Below are positions 53,370-61,492 of a stretch of DNA of 64,000 nt, in pieces. Each line of letters begins with the position of its first letter. Position 1 is the stretch's first letter. The position numbers were made by a program, and so were the translations under genes. The notes beneath the pieces were generated by a model. That model saw nothing but the letters and a program-made list of their open reading frames with translations, made no database searches and was not told where the DNA came from. Origin of the DNA: Oscillospiraceae bacterium (GTDB taxonomy: Bacteria; Bacillota; Clostridia; Oscillospirales; Oscillospiraceae); contig JAFWDU010000022.1 of NCBI GenBank assembly GCA_017516005.1, positions 1 through 64,000 of the forward strand, in the 5' to 3' direction.

Positions 53370-53409
53370 AGGTGTGTTTTCCAAGCCTTATGACTTGGAA
53401 AACACACCT
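53370..53409. terminator. Bidirectional terminator
   Basis: A perfect 16-bp stem AGGTGTGTTTTCCAAG with its complement (53370-53385 with 53394-53409), followed by CTCTTTTTG on the plus strand and TTTTCTC on the minus strand. It separates the small gene from the convergent binding-protein gene. Confidence 0.85.
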
Positions 53410-53453
53410 CTCTTTTTGTTTCTTTTCCGTTTTAAACCGTACGATTAGCGATA

Positions 53454-55103
53454 TTACTGTTCTGCTCTCCAGGCATCTACCTGACGCTGAACCTCCGCAA
53501 TATAATCATCCGCGCCAGCCTTCTTCAGCTCTGAGATATAGCTGTTGTAGAGCTCTTCGGTATAGAAGCCGCCGGAAATCTGCTTGTTGTAGATATCATT
53601 GACCGCAGACAGTCCGGTTACGAGGTCTTCAAAACCTGCGTAGACAAAGCTGAAGGTTGAATACTCGGAAACAGGTGCTGCATCGTTGACAGCCTGAGAC
53701 TTTTCACGGAAATCAGCACCGTTGCCATCCCAGGGCAGAACCAGGAACTGGTTGCCGACGATGAAGTCACGGTTGTGGTAGGTTGCCTTGGACATGTCGT
53801 CCGGATAGCAGGCTTCGCCGTTCTTCTCAACCCAGTCTTCACCCTCAATGCCCCAGGCCATCAGGTTGTTGAAATAGGGATCTGTATACATGAAGTTCAG
53901 AATCAGGGCTGCCTTCTCAGGATATTCGCAGGTACTGGGCATGACCCAGCCGAACCGCCGCAGGCTTCCGCCGGAAACAAAGCCTTCCTTCGGCATGACC
54001 GCAACCACATCAAATCCCAGGTTTGCCTTCTTTGTTGCTTCAACGCCATACTCAGACTGCGCCAGGTAGGATGCCACAACGCCTGCGCTCAGGAGTTCAT
54101 CAGGAAGTGCCTCGGTGAAAATGGCGTCCGGGTAGATGTAACCCTTTTCTTTCCATTCTGCCGCGCGCTTGTACATACCAACCGCGTATTCCCATTCCGG
54201 AAGCAGAACGACCTTATCGTCTTCTGTATGCGTCAGCGCCAGATTATCCAGGTTCTCTGCAAGCTTTCCATCGGACCAATTGTCATAATCGCCGGTGTAG
54301 AAACCGCCCTGGCCGACAATGCCGTTTGTCGGATAGACACCGGAATCACCTTCCTTGATGGCGACAAGGATCTTTTCCATATCGGACCAGCTCTTGCAGT
54401 TCTCTGCGGCCTCAACCATATTTACCTGCTCAAGAATGTCCTTTCGGAAAATAAAATACGGATTGCTGGAAAGTATACGCATGGTGGGTACGCCATAGAT
54501 TCCGCCCTCATAAGTGACGGCGCCCATATAGCGATCCATCAGTTCCATAAGCTCCGGTGCATACTCATTCAGATAATCGCCGATTTCCATGAGCATGCTA
54601 TCGGTGTACCAGTTCAGGAAGTTGCCGTCACGGCCGGGGTACATCATAGCAAGGTCAACATGCTGGCCGGAATAAACGTCCATGCTGACGTTTGTGGGAT
54701 AGCTGCCGTATTGGCCCCAGCGCAGTTCCACGTTGATGCCATAGGGCTCCAGATATTCATTCATGGCATCCTGAATCTTATCCGCATAGTCTGCATTCTT
54801 GCCGGAATCATCCAGAATATAGAACACCAGTGTTTCGACATCATACTCCCAGTCATCTCCCAGGCGGGCTTTGATGGGATCTGTCTCTTCCGTGGCAGGC
54901 TGCTCATCATCCTGCTTGTCCTCCGTCTTTGCCGGAGCGGTATCCGTCTTCGCCGGAGCCGTGTCCGTGCTTGCCGGAGCTGCATCAGTCTTGGCAGGCT
55001 CATCTGTCTTGGCCGGGGTCTCCGTCTTGGCGCAGGCCGCGAACAACCCGAGGCAAAGGACAATTGCCAGTACCAAAGCTAACAACGCCTTAATTTTTTT
55101 CAT
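53454..55103 (-). CDS. ABC-type extracellular solute-binding lipoprotein 1
   Basis: A 549-residue family 1-type binding protein. A lipoprotein signal ([24 protein letters not shown], lipobox LFAAC with Cys24) is followed by a linker of repeated AKTD/APAKTD units (about 25-75) and the substrate-binding fold (ETLVFYILDDSGKNADYAD onwards). It is paralogous to the protein at 61493 over most of its length (YPEKAA, GIEG..V.KNGEACYPDDMS.ATYH.RDF). Ligand is probably a sugar or glycoside. No permease or ATPase gene is in the window, so its transporter must be elsewhere or upstream. Confidence 0.85.
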   Translation of the reverse strand: MKKIKALLALVLAIVLCLGLFAACAKTETPAKTDEPAKTDAAPASTDTAPAKTDTAPAKTEDKQDDEQPATEETDPIKARLGDDWEYDVETLVFYILDDSGKNADYADKIQDAMNEYLEPYGINVELRWGQYGSYPTNVSMDVYSGQHVDLAMMYPGRDGNFLNWYTDSMLMEIGDYLNEYAPELMELMDRYMGAVTYEGGIYGVPTMRILSSNPYFIFRKDILEQVNMVEAAENCKSWSDMEKILVAIKEGDSGVYPTNGIVGQGGFYTGDYDNWSDGKLAENLDNLALTHTEDDKVVLLPEWEYAVGMYKRAAEWKEKGYIYPDAIFTEALPDELLSAGVVASYLAQSEYGVEATKKANLGFDVVAVMPKEGFVSGGSLRRFGWVMPSTCEYPEKAALILNFMYTDPYFNNLMAWGIEGEDWVEKNGEACYPDDMSKATYHNRDFIVGNQFLVLPWDGNGADFREKSQAVNDAAPVSEYSTFSFVYAGFEDLVTGLSAVNDIYNKQISGGFYTEELYNSYISELKKAGADDYIAEVQRQVDAWRAEQ

Positions 55104-55130
55104 CTCAATTTCTCCTTTTCTTTACACTAT

Positions 55131-55186
55131 GTCCAAAATGTTGGACTTGATATTAAGAAAATACACCAGATTAATCTGTTTGTCAA
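55131..55186 (-). promoter_or_regulatory. Promoter and palindrome of binding protein gene 1
   Basis: TTGACA (55186-55181), 17 bases, TATTTT (55163-55158) on the minus strand. Directly downstream, over the expected start of transcription, lies the inverted repeat GTCCAAAATGTTGGAC (55131-55146), an operator-like site. Confidence 0.65.
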
Positions 55187-55566
55187 CGCTTCGGTTCGAT
55201 TATTATTTGTTTTGTTAATATTCTACAATTGCAAATCTTAAAAATGAACATATTGACCAATTATTTATCCTGTGTGCCATTTCAAATAATTCTCTGGCAG
55301 GGCATTTTCCTTTTCGATGTCAAGAATCTGTTTCATAGCTGCCTGATTGCAACAGCATACAATCGCCGGTGATGCGGTTGATCTGTACGTTCAGGCCAGA
55401 CATGTCCGGCTCCTTCACACAGCTGCCGGAAGGCTCCTGGAACCTCTGCAGATTGCATGGCCTGTATCAGAATTTGAGAAGGAACCCGGGCGCGGAGCGT
55501 ACCGTAACGCACCATCCGTGTTCCCATCTGCCGCAGCCGGGCAGCTGCTGTTCTCTGACGAAGCTC
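55187..55566. other. Non-coding region between unit 6 and binding protein 1
   Basis: A 64-codon minus-strand frame (55333-55527) and fragments in the other frames are present, but none has a ribosome site or family match. The region could hold a decayed gene; nothing firm can be said. Confidence 0.4.
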
Positions 55567-56007
55567 TCAGACCATCAAAAGACGTCGATGATTTACGTGA
55601 GGTCCCATTTCCGGCGCGAAGCGCTGTCCATCAGCGTCCGGATCCAGGTTCTGCCGTTCAGGGGGCAAATAGGAGGAGGAATAAGTGAATCCGATGGTAA
55701 CATCGTGATAACCCTGGCTCAGGCCTCCGGGCTTGCGGATCTTGATAATGGCGGGTTCCAGAACCTGCCAGTGAATCCGTCCCTGATACTTCATCTCCTC
55801 ATATCGATAGTCATGACCGCCCACGCACCAGATCACATCTTCCTTCTCAAAGCGTTCTCCATCCACGATTACGGTACCCGGACGCAACTGAGAAAGATAA
55901 ATACCGCGGTAATAGGTAGTACGGACCTTGAACTGGAATCCAACGACCTGTCCATTTTCTGTCAGGTTGCGAAAACCTCTGTACTGAATGATTTCCTTAT
56001 CAAGCAT
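55567..56007 (-). CDS. C-glycoside deglycosidase beta-like subunit 6 (DUF6379)
   Basis: A 146-residue beta subunit: YRGFRNLTENGQVVGFQFKVRTTYYRG, VDGERFE, IRKPGGLSQGYHDVTIGF, end RRLLMV. It follows alpha 6 by 12 bases with AAGGAGGTTGTGTC before the ATG and closes the long gene run of this region. Confidence 0.75.
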   Translation of the reverse strand: MLDKEIIQYRGFRNLTENGQVVGFQFKVRTTYYRGIYLSQLRPGTVIVDGERFEKEDVIWCVGGHDYRYEEMKYQGRIHWQVLEPAIIKIRKPGGLSQGYHDVTIGFTYSSSYLPPERQNLDPDADGQRFAPEMGPHVNHRRLLMV

Positions 56008-56019
56008 GACACAACCTCC

Positions 56020-56892
56020 TTACGCGCCGAGAATGCGCTTCATCATGATGTGCTGACGGCGGAGCTGCTCGCCCACGTTGTATCCCACATCATATTTGTC
56101 AGCACCTTCATATTCGGAAAGCAGATAGCCATCCCAATTGTGCTCAATCATCAGCTGTAGCACTTCCGGATACGGGATTGTAGTCTCCTGGAAGTCCTCC
56201 GACATGTGATTGAACTTCGCATGACAGCAGTAAATATACGGAAGCAGCGGGACGATATCTTCCGGCTTGGTCTCCACCGCACCGGGCATGCGGAACGCAG
56301 CGCCTTCCCAGTTGTTCCGGAAGACACCGAAATCCACATTGATTCCGAAGTATTTGGTACCGGTTTTCTCAATGAATTCCACATAGTCATCAACCATTTT
56401 GGACTTCAGAGCGGTCGGAAGATGAATTTCCGGGCACATGCGCACGTTGCAGTCTTCCGCCAGGGGCAGCGCCATCCGAATGAATTCACGCCAGTTTTCG
56501 ACCGGTGTGTTGGTGCGGTCAATCACGCCCAGTTTTGTACGCATAACGGTAAACCCGAGCCGATGCGCCAAGCGGATGTCCTCCGCGAGCTGCTCATAAG
56601 CCTCTTCGCTGGTCTGATGACGTCCTTCATACATGCGCGAATCCACCCAGTGACCGTACTCAACGGGGACGATTTCATAACGATCAAGCAGTTCAAACCA
56701 GTAATCCACCCATTCGTCTGTTGGATGCGGATAATTGTCGATATGCGTATTTGCCAGGATCTCCAATCCGTGGGCACCCATATCAGAGATATCTTCAAAG
56801 CAGTCCTCCAGTGTTTTGGAGATGCCGTATTCCGCAGAGTAGCTGTAGAGCGCCACGCCGCGTTTTGGTCCCTTTCTTGTTTCCTGATACAT
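56020..56892 (-). CDS. TIM-barrel C-glycoside deglycosidase alpha-like subunit 6 (short type)
   Basis: A 290-residue short-type barrel, nearest to alpha 5 ([13 protein letters not shown] and [12 protein letters not shown] are near identical). Predicted ligands: Glu155, Asp187, His224, Glu260. The frame opens 38 codons earlier; ATG 56892 ([12 protein letters not shown]) aligns with paralogues and has AAGGAGACAAAAATC before it. A stable hairpin (56921-56956) separates it from alpha 7, so it may be on a separately processed transcript. Its beta partner follows. Confidence 0.75.
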   Translation of the reverse strand: MYQETRKGPKRGVALYSYSAEYGISKTLEDCFEDISDMGAHGLEILANTHIDNYPHPTDEWVDYWFELLDRYEIVPVEYGHWVDSRMYEGRHQTSEEAYEQLAEDIRLAHRLGFTVMRTKLGVIDRTNTPVENWREFIRMALPLAEDCNVRMCPEIHLPTALKSKMVDDYVEFIEKTGTKYFGINVDFGVFRNNWEGAAFRMPGAVETKPEDIVPLLPYIYCCHAKFNHMSEDFQETTIPYPEVLQLMIEHNWDGYLLSEYEGADKYDVGYNVGEQLRRQHIMMKRILGA

Positions 56893-56920
56893 GATTTTTG
56901 TCTCCTTATCCGTAATAGGA

Positions 56921-56956
56921 GCCATGGGCGCATCTCGAAGGAGAGGCGCCCATGGC
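56921..56956 (-). other. Intergenic hairpin between alpha 7 and alpha 6
   Basis: An 11-bp stem GCCATGGGCGC/GCGCCCATGGC with a smaller TCTC/GAGA stem inside. No T run follows on the minus strand, so read-through with RNA processing or stabilisation fits better than termination. Confidence 0.55.
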
Positions 56957-56965
56957 TTTGCAGTA

Positions 56966-58015
56966 TTAGCCCTGAATGCCCAGGGTCTTGCGGTAGAAGT
57001 CAACATGCCGCTGAAGCACCGGCATGGTGGGATGATCCGTGCGGCCTTCCCACTCGATGGAGATGTAGCCGTCGTAATCGGATTTCTTCAGAATATCCAG
57101 CACGCGGGAGGTATGGATGTTGGGGTCATCACCCTCTTCGTTCAGGCTGGTGAACTTGCCGTGGCAGTGGACCGTGTGAGGAACAATAATGGACTCAAAG
57201 TCCTCCCAGATGGTATCACGGGTATCACCTGCGAGATCCGGATTGAAGAGCATCACGTGAATTGCGCCCTTCTGGAAATCCGTCAGGTCAAACTGTGCCA
57301 TTGCCGCTTCCAGTTCCTCGTTGCTCATATCCTGATGATCCTCAAAGAACTGGCAGACCTCTTCCGGCATACCGGCGCGGCTGGGAATACCCATGCGGCG
57401 GCGTGCCATCTGCTGAGCGATCTTCTGATCCGCTTCGGACATGTTCTTGGGACGGGCGCCGGTCATCATGCTGGATCCAAACATGCCGAAATCCGGCGTC
57501 CAGCCGATGTAGGGAGAATCCGCCTCTTCAATTGCCTTGTTGAAAGCCTCGGAGTTGGGCTCACGGGGCGTCATGGGGTTGTGCATCTCAATGCCGACCT
57601 TGACGCCGTACTTCTCTGCCCAGGGTGCCAGCTTCTTAAAAGCTTCCGGATACATGTTGTTCTGCTGACGCTGTGCCTTTGCGCCGATCTTGTATGCGTT
57701 CTTCACATCATTGATCGCATAGGCCAGCATGTCCTCCTCGGACAGATCCAGCAGGTCGGAGCGCTTGCCGCGGTCGGCCTGGCCGGAGTAAGCTGCGATC
57801 TCAAGTCCGTACTTTGCGCAGAGGTTCGCCACGTTGTAGAGTTCTTCATCCGTGGGCCAGGGATAATGGGTGCCGAAGGTCTGGGATGCGACGAACTCAA
57901 CGCCGGTCACGCCCAGCTGTTTTGCTGCCTTCAGGCAGTCTTCCGTGGTCCAGCCGAAGTTAACCTGCTCTTTTGTCAGGCTATAGAGAGTCAGTCCAAG
58001 TTTAATATTTGCCAT
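56966..58015 (-). CDS. TIM-barrel C-glycoside deglycosidase alpha-like subunit 7 (long type)
   Basis: A 349-residue long-type barrel, the most divergent of the nine. It starts [28 protein letters not shown]. Ligand candidates are Glu143 (GIEMHN), Asp175 (TPDFGMF), His285 (HCHGKF) and Glu321 (IEWEG). About 75 additional residues, mostly helical, lie between Asp and His ([20 protein letters not shown] and [19 protein letters not shown]). It lies 13 bases after beta 7. Like the others it is presumed cytosolic. Confidence 0.68.
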   Translation of the reverse strand: MANIKLGLTLYSLTKEQVNFGWTTEDCLKAAKQLGVTGVEFVASQTFGTHYPWPTDEELYNVANLCAKYGLEIAAYSGQADRGKRSDLLDLSEEDMLAYAINDVKNAYKIGAKAQRQQNNMYPEAFKKLAPWAEKYGVKVGIEMHNPMTPREPNSEAFNKAIEEADSPYIGWTPDFGMFGSSMMTGARPKNMSEADQKIAQQMARRRMGIPSRAGMPEEVCQFFEDHQDMSNEELEAAMAQFDLTDFQKGAIHVMLFNPDLAGDTRDTIWEDFESIIVPHTVHCHGKFTSLNEEGDDPNIHTSRVLDILKKSDYDGYISIEWEGRTDHPTMPVLQRHVDFYRKTLGIQG

Positions 58016-58028
58016 GATAAGATCCTCC

Positions 58029-58466
58029 TTACGCCATGACCCAGAGGGTCGCTTTTTCGCCGATGTTTCCAGTGGGATAGGTGTGCGGCTGATTGACTAC
58101 GTCTGTCACATAGAAGGGGCGGGAGATGTATGCGCTCTTGCCCAGCATGTACAGATCGATCTCATGCTCGCCGTACTCCAGGCCGCCCAGCTGATCCACT
58201 TCGATGGTAACGGTATCCTGGAATGCCCAGTAATCCGTATAATCATCCGCGACCTCATGAGGCAGCAGTTTCTTATAGCCCAGGCAGAAATGAATCATGT
58301 TCGACGGGATTTCCTTGCCGTCAACCTTGAGCGTGATCTTCTCTATGCAGCTCAGGGGAACATTGCGGTAGCGGTTCTGATGAACCTGGAACTTGAAGCC
58401 GACTTTATTGCCGTTTGCATAAAGGTTGTACAGGCTTTCGGGTTCAATAATGGGTCTCGATCTCAT
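58029..58466 (-). CDS. C-glycoside deglycosidase beta-like subunit 7 (divergent)
   Basis: A 145-residue divergent beta: ANGNKVGFKFQVHQNRYRNVPLSCIEKITLKVDGKEI corresponds to the GFEF, YYRG and VDGE blocks, and DQLGGLEYGEHEIDLYML to the KPGGL-QGYHDV loop. The open frame runs into the MATE gene, but ATG 58466 (MRSRPII) has AAAGGAAG before it. It precedes alpha 7, as in the other long-type units. Confidence 0.65.
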   Translation of the reverse strand: MRSRPIIEPESLYNLYANGNKVGFKFQVHQNRYRNVPLSCIEKITLKVDGKEIPSNMIHFCLGYKKLLPHEVADDYTDYWAFQDTVTIEVDQLGGLEYGEHEIDLYMLGKSAYISRPFYVTDVVNQPHTYPTGNIGEKATLWVMA

Positions 58467-58488
58467 GTGATAAATCTTCCTTTCTTTC

Positions 58489-59895
58489 TTAGTTGGATTG
58501 AGCCTCCTGCGGGCGTCCAGGACGGACACGCACAGCGTTATGTTTCTTCCAGGCGCCGGAACGGTAATAGAGCAGCATGATAATACCGCCCAGAATCGCT
58601 GCAGCGCACATGCAGTAATAGATGCCCCGATAGTCATCTCTGCGAACTGCAAGAAGATAGGTAAATGGGATGCGAATCAGTACAGCGCCGATCGCGACGG
58701 CTGCCGGCGCCAGGGCATCTCCAGCGCCGATCAGAAGGCTGGAGAATGTCTGCTGAAGTGCGGTGCCCCAGTAGCTGAACATCATGATGTGAATGCAGAT
58801 TACACCGATTGAGACAACCGCTGCCTCTGTCGTAAAGACCATCATCAGCTGACGGCTGAACACGCCAAGGATGACACTGATCAGAACGGAAAGCAGAAGA
58901 ATCGTGATTGTCACTTTCCGAACGCCTTCCCGCACACGATCCTCCTTGGCCGCGCCGATGTTCTGTCCGACGAAGGTCGTCAGTGCCTGGCCGAGCGAAT
59001 TGATCGGCATCATCGCAAACAGGTCCAGTCTGGTAAGCACGGTCATTGCCGTAATCAGATCTGGACCGAAACCATTCGCAAAGCGCTGGATGATCAGGTT
59101 ACCGGATGACACAGCGATTGACTGCACGGAGCTGGGCATGCCAATGGAAAGAATCGGCTTGATCTTGCTGGTATCCACCTTCCAGTTCTTTCTAGAAAAG
59201 TCCAGATGCTCATGTCTGGAAAGGCGAATCAGCACAATGACAGCGGAGATTGTCTGTGAGATCACGGTTGCCCAAGCCACGCCGGCCACTTCCCAGTGAA
59301 AAGCGATGACGAAAAGCAGATCCAGAACAATATTCAGCACAGAGCAGAGCACCACCATAAAGGCAGGCCATTTGGAATCTCCCATTCCGCGGAGGATAAA
59401 ACTGCCAACGAAGTAGTAGAACTGTCCAAGCAGTCCAATCACGCTGATATGCAGATATACCGTCGCATTGTGCATCAGATCCTCCGGGGTTTTCAGGAGC
59501 CGGAGAAATGTTGCGCTCAGCGGATATCCAATTGCGACCATTACGAGTGTAACGCAGGTCGCCACTACAAGGAGCGTAATGACAACCTTATTCAGCTCCT
59601 CGTAATCTTTTGCACCGAAATACTGAGATACGATAACGCCGGAGCCCACATTCAGGCCCATCATCAGTGCATGGAAAATCATCAGGATATTTCCGCAGGA
59701 TCCTACGGCACCCAATGCATAAGCGCTGACAAAACGTCCTACAACAATAGAGTCCACAACATTGTACAGCTGTGAGAAAATGTTCGAGAACAATACCGGG
59801 AAGGTAAAGATCAGCATCTTTCTCATGATGCTGCCGGTTGTCATATCCCGGTTCTCCGCTGCACGCTGTAATTTAGAAGCAGATTGTCCCTTCAC
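58489..59895 (-). CDS. MATE-family efflux transporter
   Basis: A 468-residue membrane protein with about twelve hydrophobic helices and the MATE/NorM-type stretches IFTFPVLFSNIFSQLYNVVDSIVVGRF and ILSIGMPSSVQSIAVSSGNLIIQRF. These proteins export cations or planar organic compounds against Na+ or H+. The start is GTG 59895, seven bases after alpha 8; ATG at 59844 (MTTGSIMRKML) is an alternative. Placed between unit 8 and unit 7 it might remove aglycones or toxic plant phenolics. Confidence 0.9.
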   Translation of the reverse strand: MKGQSASKLQRAAENRDMTTGSIMRKMLIFTFPVLFSNIFSQLYNVVDSIVVGRFVSAYALGAVGSCGNILMIFHALMMGLNVGSGVIVSQYFGAKDYEELNKVVITLLVVATCVTLVMVAIGYPLSATFLRLLKTPEDLMHNATVYLHISVIGLLGQFYYFVGSFILRGMGDSKWPAFMVVLCSVLNIVLDLLFVIAFHWEVAGVAWATVISQTISAVIVLIRLSRHEHLDFSRKNWKVDTSKIKPILSIGMPSSVQSIAVSSGNLIIQRFANGFGPDLITAMTVLTRLDLFAMMPINSLGQALTTFVGQNIGAAKEDRVREGVRKVTITILLLSVLISVILGVFSRQLMMVFTTEAAVVSIGVICIHIMMFSYWGTALQQTFSSLLIGAGDALAPAAVAIGAVLIRIPFTYLLAVRRDDYRGIYYCMCAAAILGGIIMLLYYRSGAWKKHNAVRVRPGRPQEAQSN

Positions 59896-59901
59896 CGCAG
59901 C

Positions 59902-61014
59902 TTACTCTCTCCCAAGCAGACTGCGCATGAGCTTATGGTGCTTGCGGACGTATTCGATCTCATCGCACCAGCCGGCCATGTTCATGCGGCGGTTGCCTTC
60001 GAACTCGGAGGCAATATATCCCTTATAGCCGCCGTCAATCAGTGTCTTGAAGATTGTCGGATAGTCCATGTCATCCACCTGGCCGTTCTCATCGATGTCA
60101 TAGAACTTGCCGTGGCAGTATACCAGCTTGCTTGCGTTGTCATACAGGTCCTTATAGAGCTTCTCATAGTCAGCGGCCTTGCGGGATGCGCCATGGAAGG
60201 GACGACGTTCCACAAAGCCCGCAGGCATCTTCAGGCTGGGAAGGATGCTGTGCAGAGCCAGGCGGTCCGCATCAGAAGGATTGAGCTTCTCAATCAGTGC
60301 TGCGGTTGCCGCTTCATCGAAGTCATACTTGCCGAAGTACGCTTTGCGCTGCTCCTCGCGTGCTGCCATCAGAACTTCCTTATTGGCGCCGCTTTCCGCA
60401 ACCTGTGTCACGATATCGGCGGTGGAGAGGCAGTAGGAGAAGGTGGAGAAGTCCTGCTGCAGACCCACATAGGGAATCCCAGTCTTCTCAGCCAGCTCAA
60501 TATATTTCTGCTGATAGGGGGCACCGACACCATCGGAGGTATGAACTTCGAGAGCCAGCATCACGTCGTTCTCAGCAGCGATCGGGAGCAGTCGGGCAAT
60601 AATGTCATAATCGGTCAGCTTGCAAACGAAAGCCTTGGGACCGATGTGCTCTTCGTGAAGCACACGGATCGCCTTGCAGCCCAGGCGTCTTGCCAGTTTG
60701 ATGTACATGACGCCGCGCTCGAACATTTCCTCATCGGTGAGCTGCTTGTCGTGCCACATCATACGATCAGAAAAATGATCCAGGCAGACGGGCTCGACAT
60801 CGTAGCGCTGCATCCAGCCGTTCCACTTGTCGATCCATGCGTCGGAGACGTAGGGCCATTCGGGGATCATGGCGTCAGAGAAAACCTCGATGCCTTCCGC
60901 GCCTGCGCCGGCAGCTGCTGCGATGCAGCCTTCCAGATCATGGCGATGGAAATAGTAGTTGTCCTGATAGCTGTAGAGGGAGACACCCAGCTTGATATCA
61001 TAATTCGTCTTCAT
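59902..61014 (-). CDS. TIM-barrel C-glycoside deglycosidase alpha-like subunit 8 (long type)
   Basis: A 370-residue long-type barrel. It starts MKTNYDIKLGVSLYSYQDNYYFHRHDLEGCI. Candidates for the metal site are Glu156 (LEVH), Asp188 (QQDFSTF), His301 (YCHGKF) and Glu337 (SEFEG). The insert between Asp and His is the longest here (about 80 residues extra, including PADGFVERRPFHG-like loop residues 263-275). It ends RKHHKLMRSLLGRE. It lies 15 bases after beta 8 and seven before the MATE gene. Confidence 0.68.
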   Translation of the reverse strand: MKTNYDIKLGVSLYSYQDNYYFHRHDLEGCIAAAAGAGAEGIEVFSDAMIPEWPYVSDAWIDKWNGWMQRYDVEPVCLDHFSDRMMWHDKQLTDEEMFERGVMYIKLARRLGCKAIRVLHEEHIGPKAFVCKLTDYDIIARLLPIAAENDVMLALEVHTSDGVGAPYQQKYIELAEKTGIPYVGLQQDFSTFSYCLSTADIVTQVAESGANKEVLMAAREEQRKAYFGKYDFDEAATAALIEKLNPSDADRLALHSILPSLKMPAGFVERRPFHGASRKAADYEKLYKDLYDNASKLVYCHGKFYDIDENGQVDDMDYPTIFKTLIDGGYKGYIASEFEGNRRMNMAGWCDEIEYVRKHHKLMRSLLGRE

Positions 61015-61029
61015 TGTTTTTCTCCTCTC

Positions 61030-61425
61030 TTACGCGAAGGTGACGTCTTTTTCGCAGACGCTCACCATCGTGGGGGTATAGCTGCGGCGGGTACCGAGCG
61101 TCAGCTTGCAGTGGTGGATGCCCTGCTCGATGCCCTTGCCATTCTTGACGACCACTGTCAGGTATTCGCCGAAGAGCCAGTAGAAGTCCGTGGGGAAGTC
61201 ATCCTTCAGGATATCCAGATAAGGATACTCTCTTCCTCTGTGCTGGACGTACATCTGCTCATAGGGTACCTGCTCGCCGTCGATGATCATGGTAATCTGG
61301 TCCACGCAGCATAGGGGCAGGCCGCGATAGTAGTTGATGGTCAGATTGAACTGATAGCCATACTTCTTACCGTTTTCCCACACACTGCGTGCACCGGCAT
61401 CGGACAGAATGTGCTTGTCATACAT
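61030..61425 (-). CDS. C-glycoside deglycosidase beta-like subunit 8 (divergent)
   Basis: The shortest beta, 131 residues: ENGKKYGYQFNLTINYYRGLPLCCVDQITMIIDGEQV matches the GFEF, YYRG and VDGE blocks; VKNGKGIEQGIHHCKLTLG matches the final loop with its His. GGAGGTAACACT lies before the ATG. It opens unit 8 directly after binding protein 2. Confidence 0.65.
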   Translation of the reverse strand: MYDKHILSDAGARSVWENGKKYGYQFNLTINYYRGLPLCCVDQITMIIDGEQVPYEQMYVQHRGREYPYLDILKDDFPTDFYWLFGEYLTVVVKNGKGIEQGIHHCKLTLGTRRSYTPTMVSVCEKDVTFA

Positions 61426-61452
61426 AGTGTTACCTCCATTGATTATTTTTGT

Positions 61453-61488
61453 TTGACCGCAGGATCAAACCACAGTGCCTGCGGTCAA
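61453..61488 (-). other. Intergenic hairpin after binding protein 2
   Basis: An 11-bp stem TTGACCGCAGG/CCTGCGGTCAA starting four bases past the stop codon of the binding-protein gene, with no T run. It may protect the 3' end of that mRNA and allow it to be made in excess over the downstream enzymes. Confidence 0.55.
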
Positions 61489-61492
61489 GGAA

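Noticed and set aside
55333..55527. 64-codon minus-strand frame between beta 6 and binding protein 1
   Set aside because: No ribosome site or recognisable domain; other frames of the same stretch look equally plausible, so at most a gene relic.
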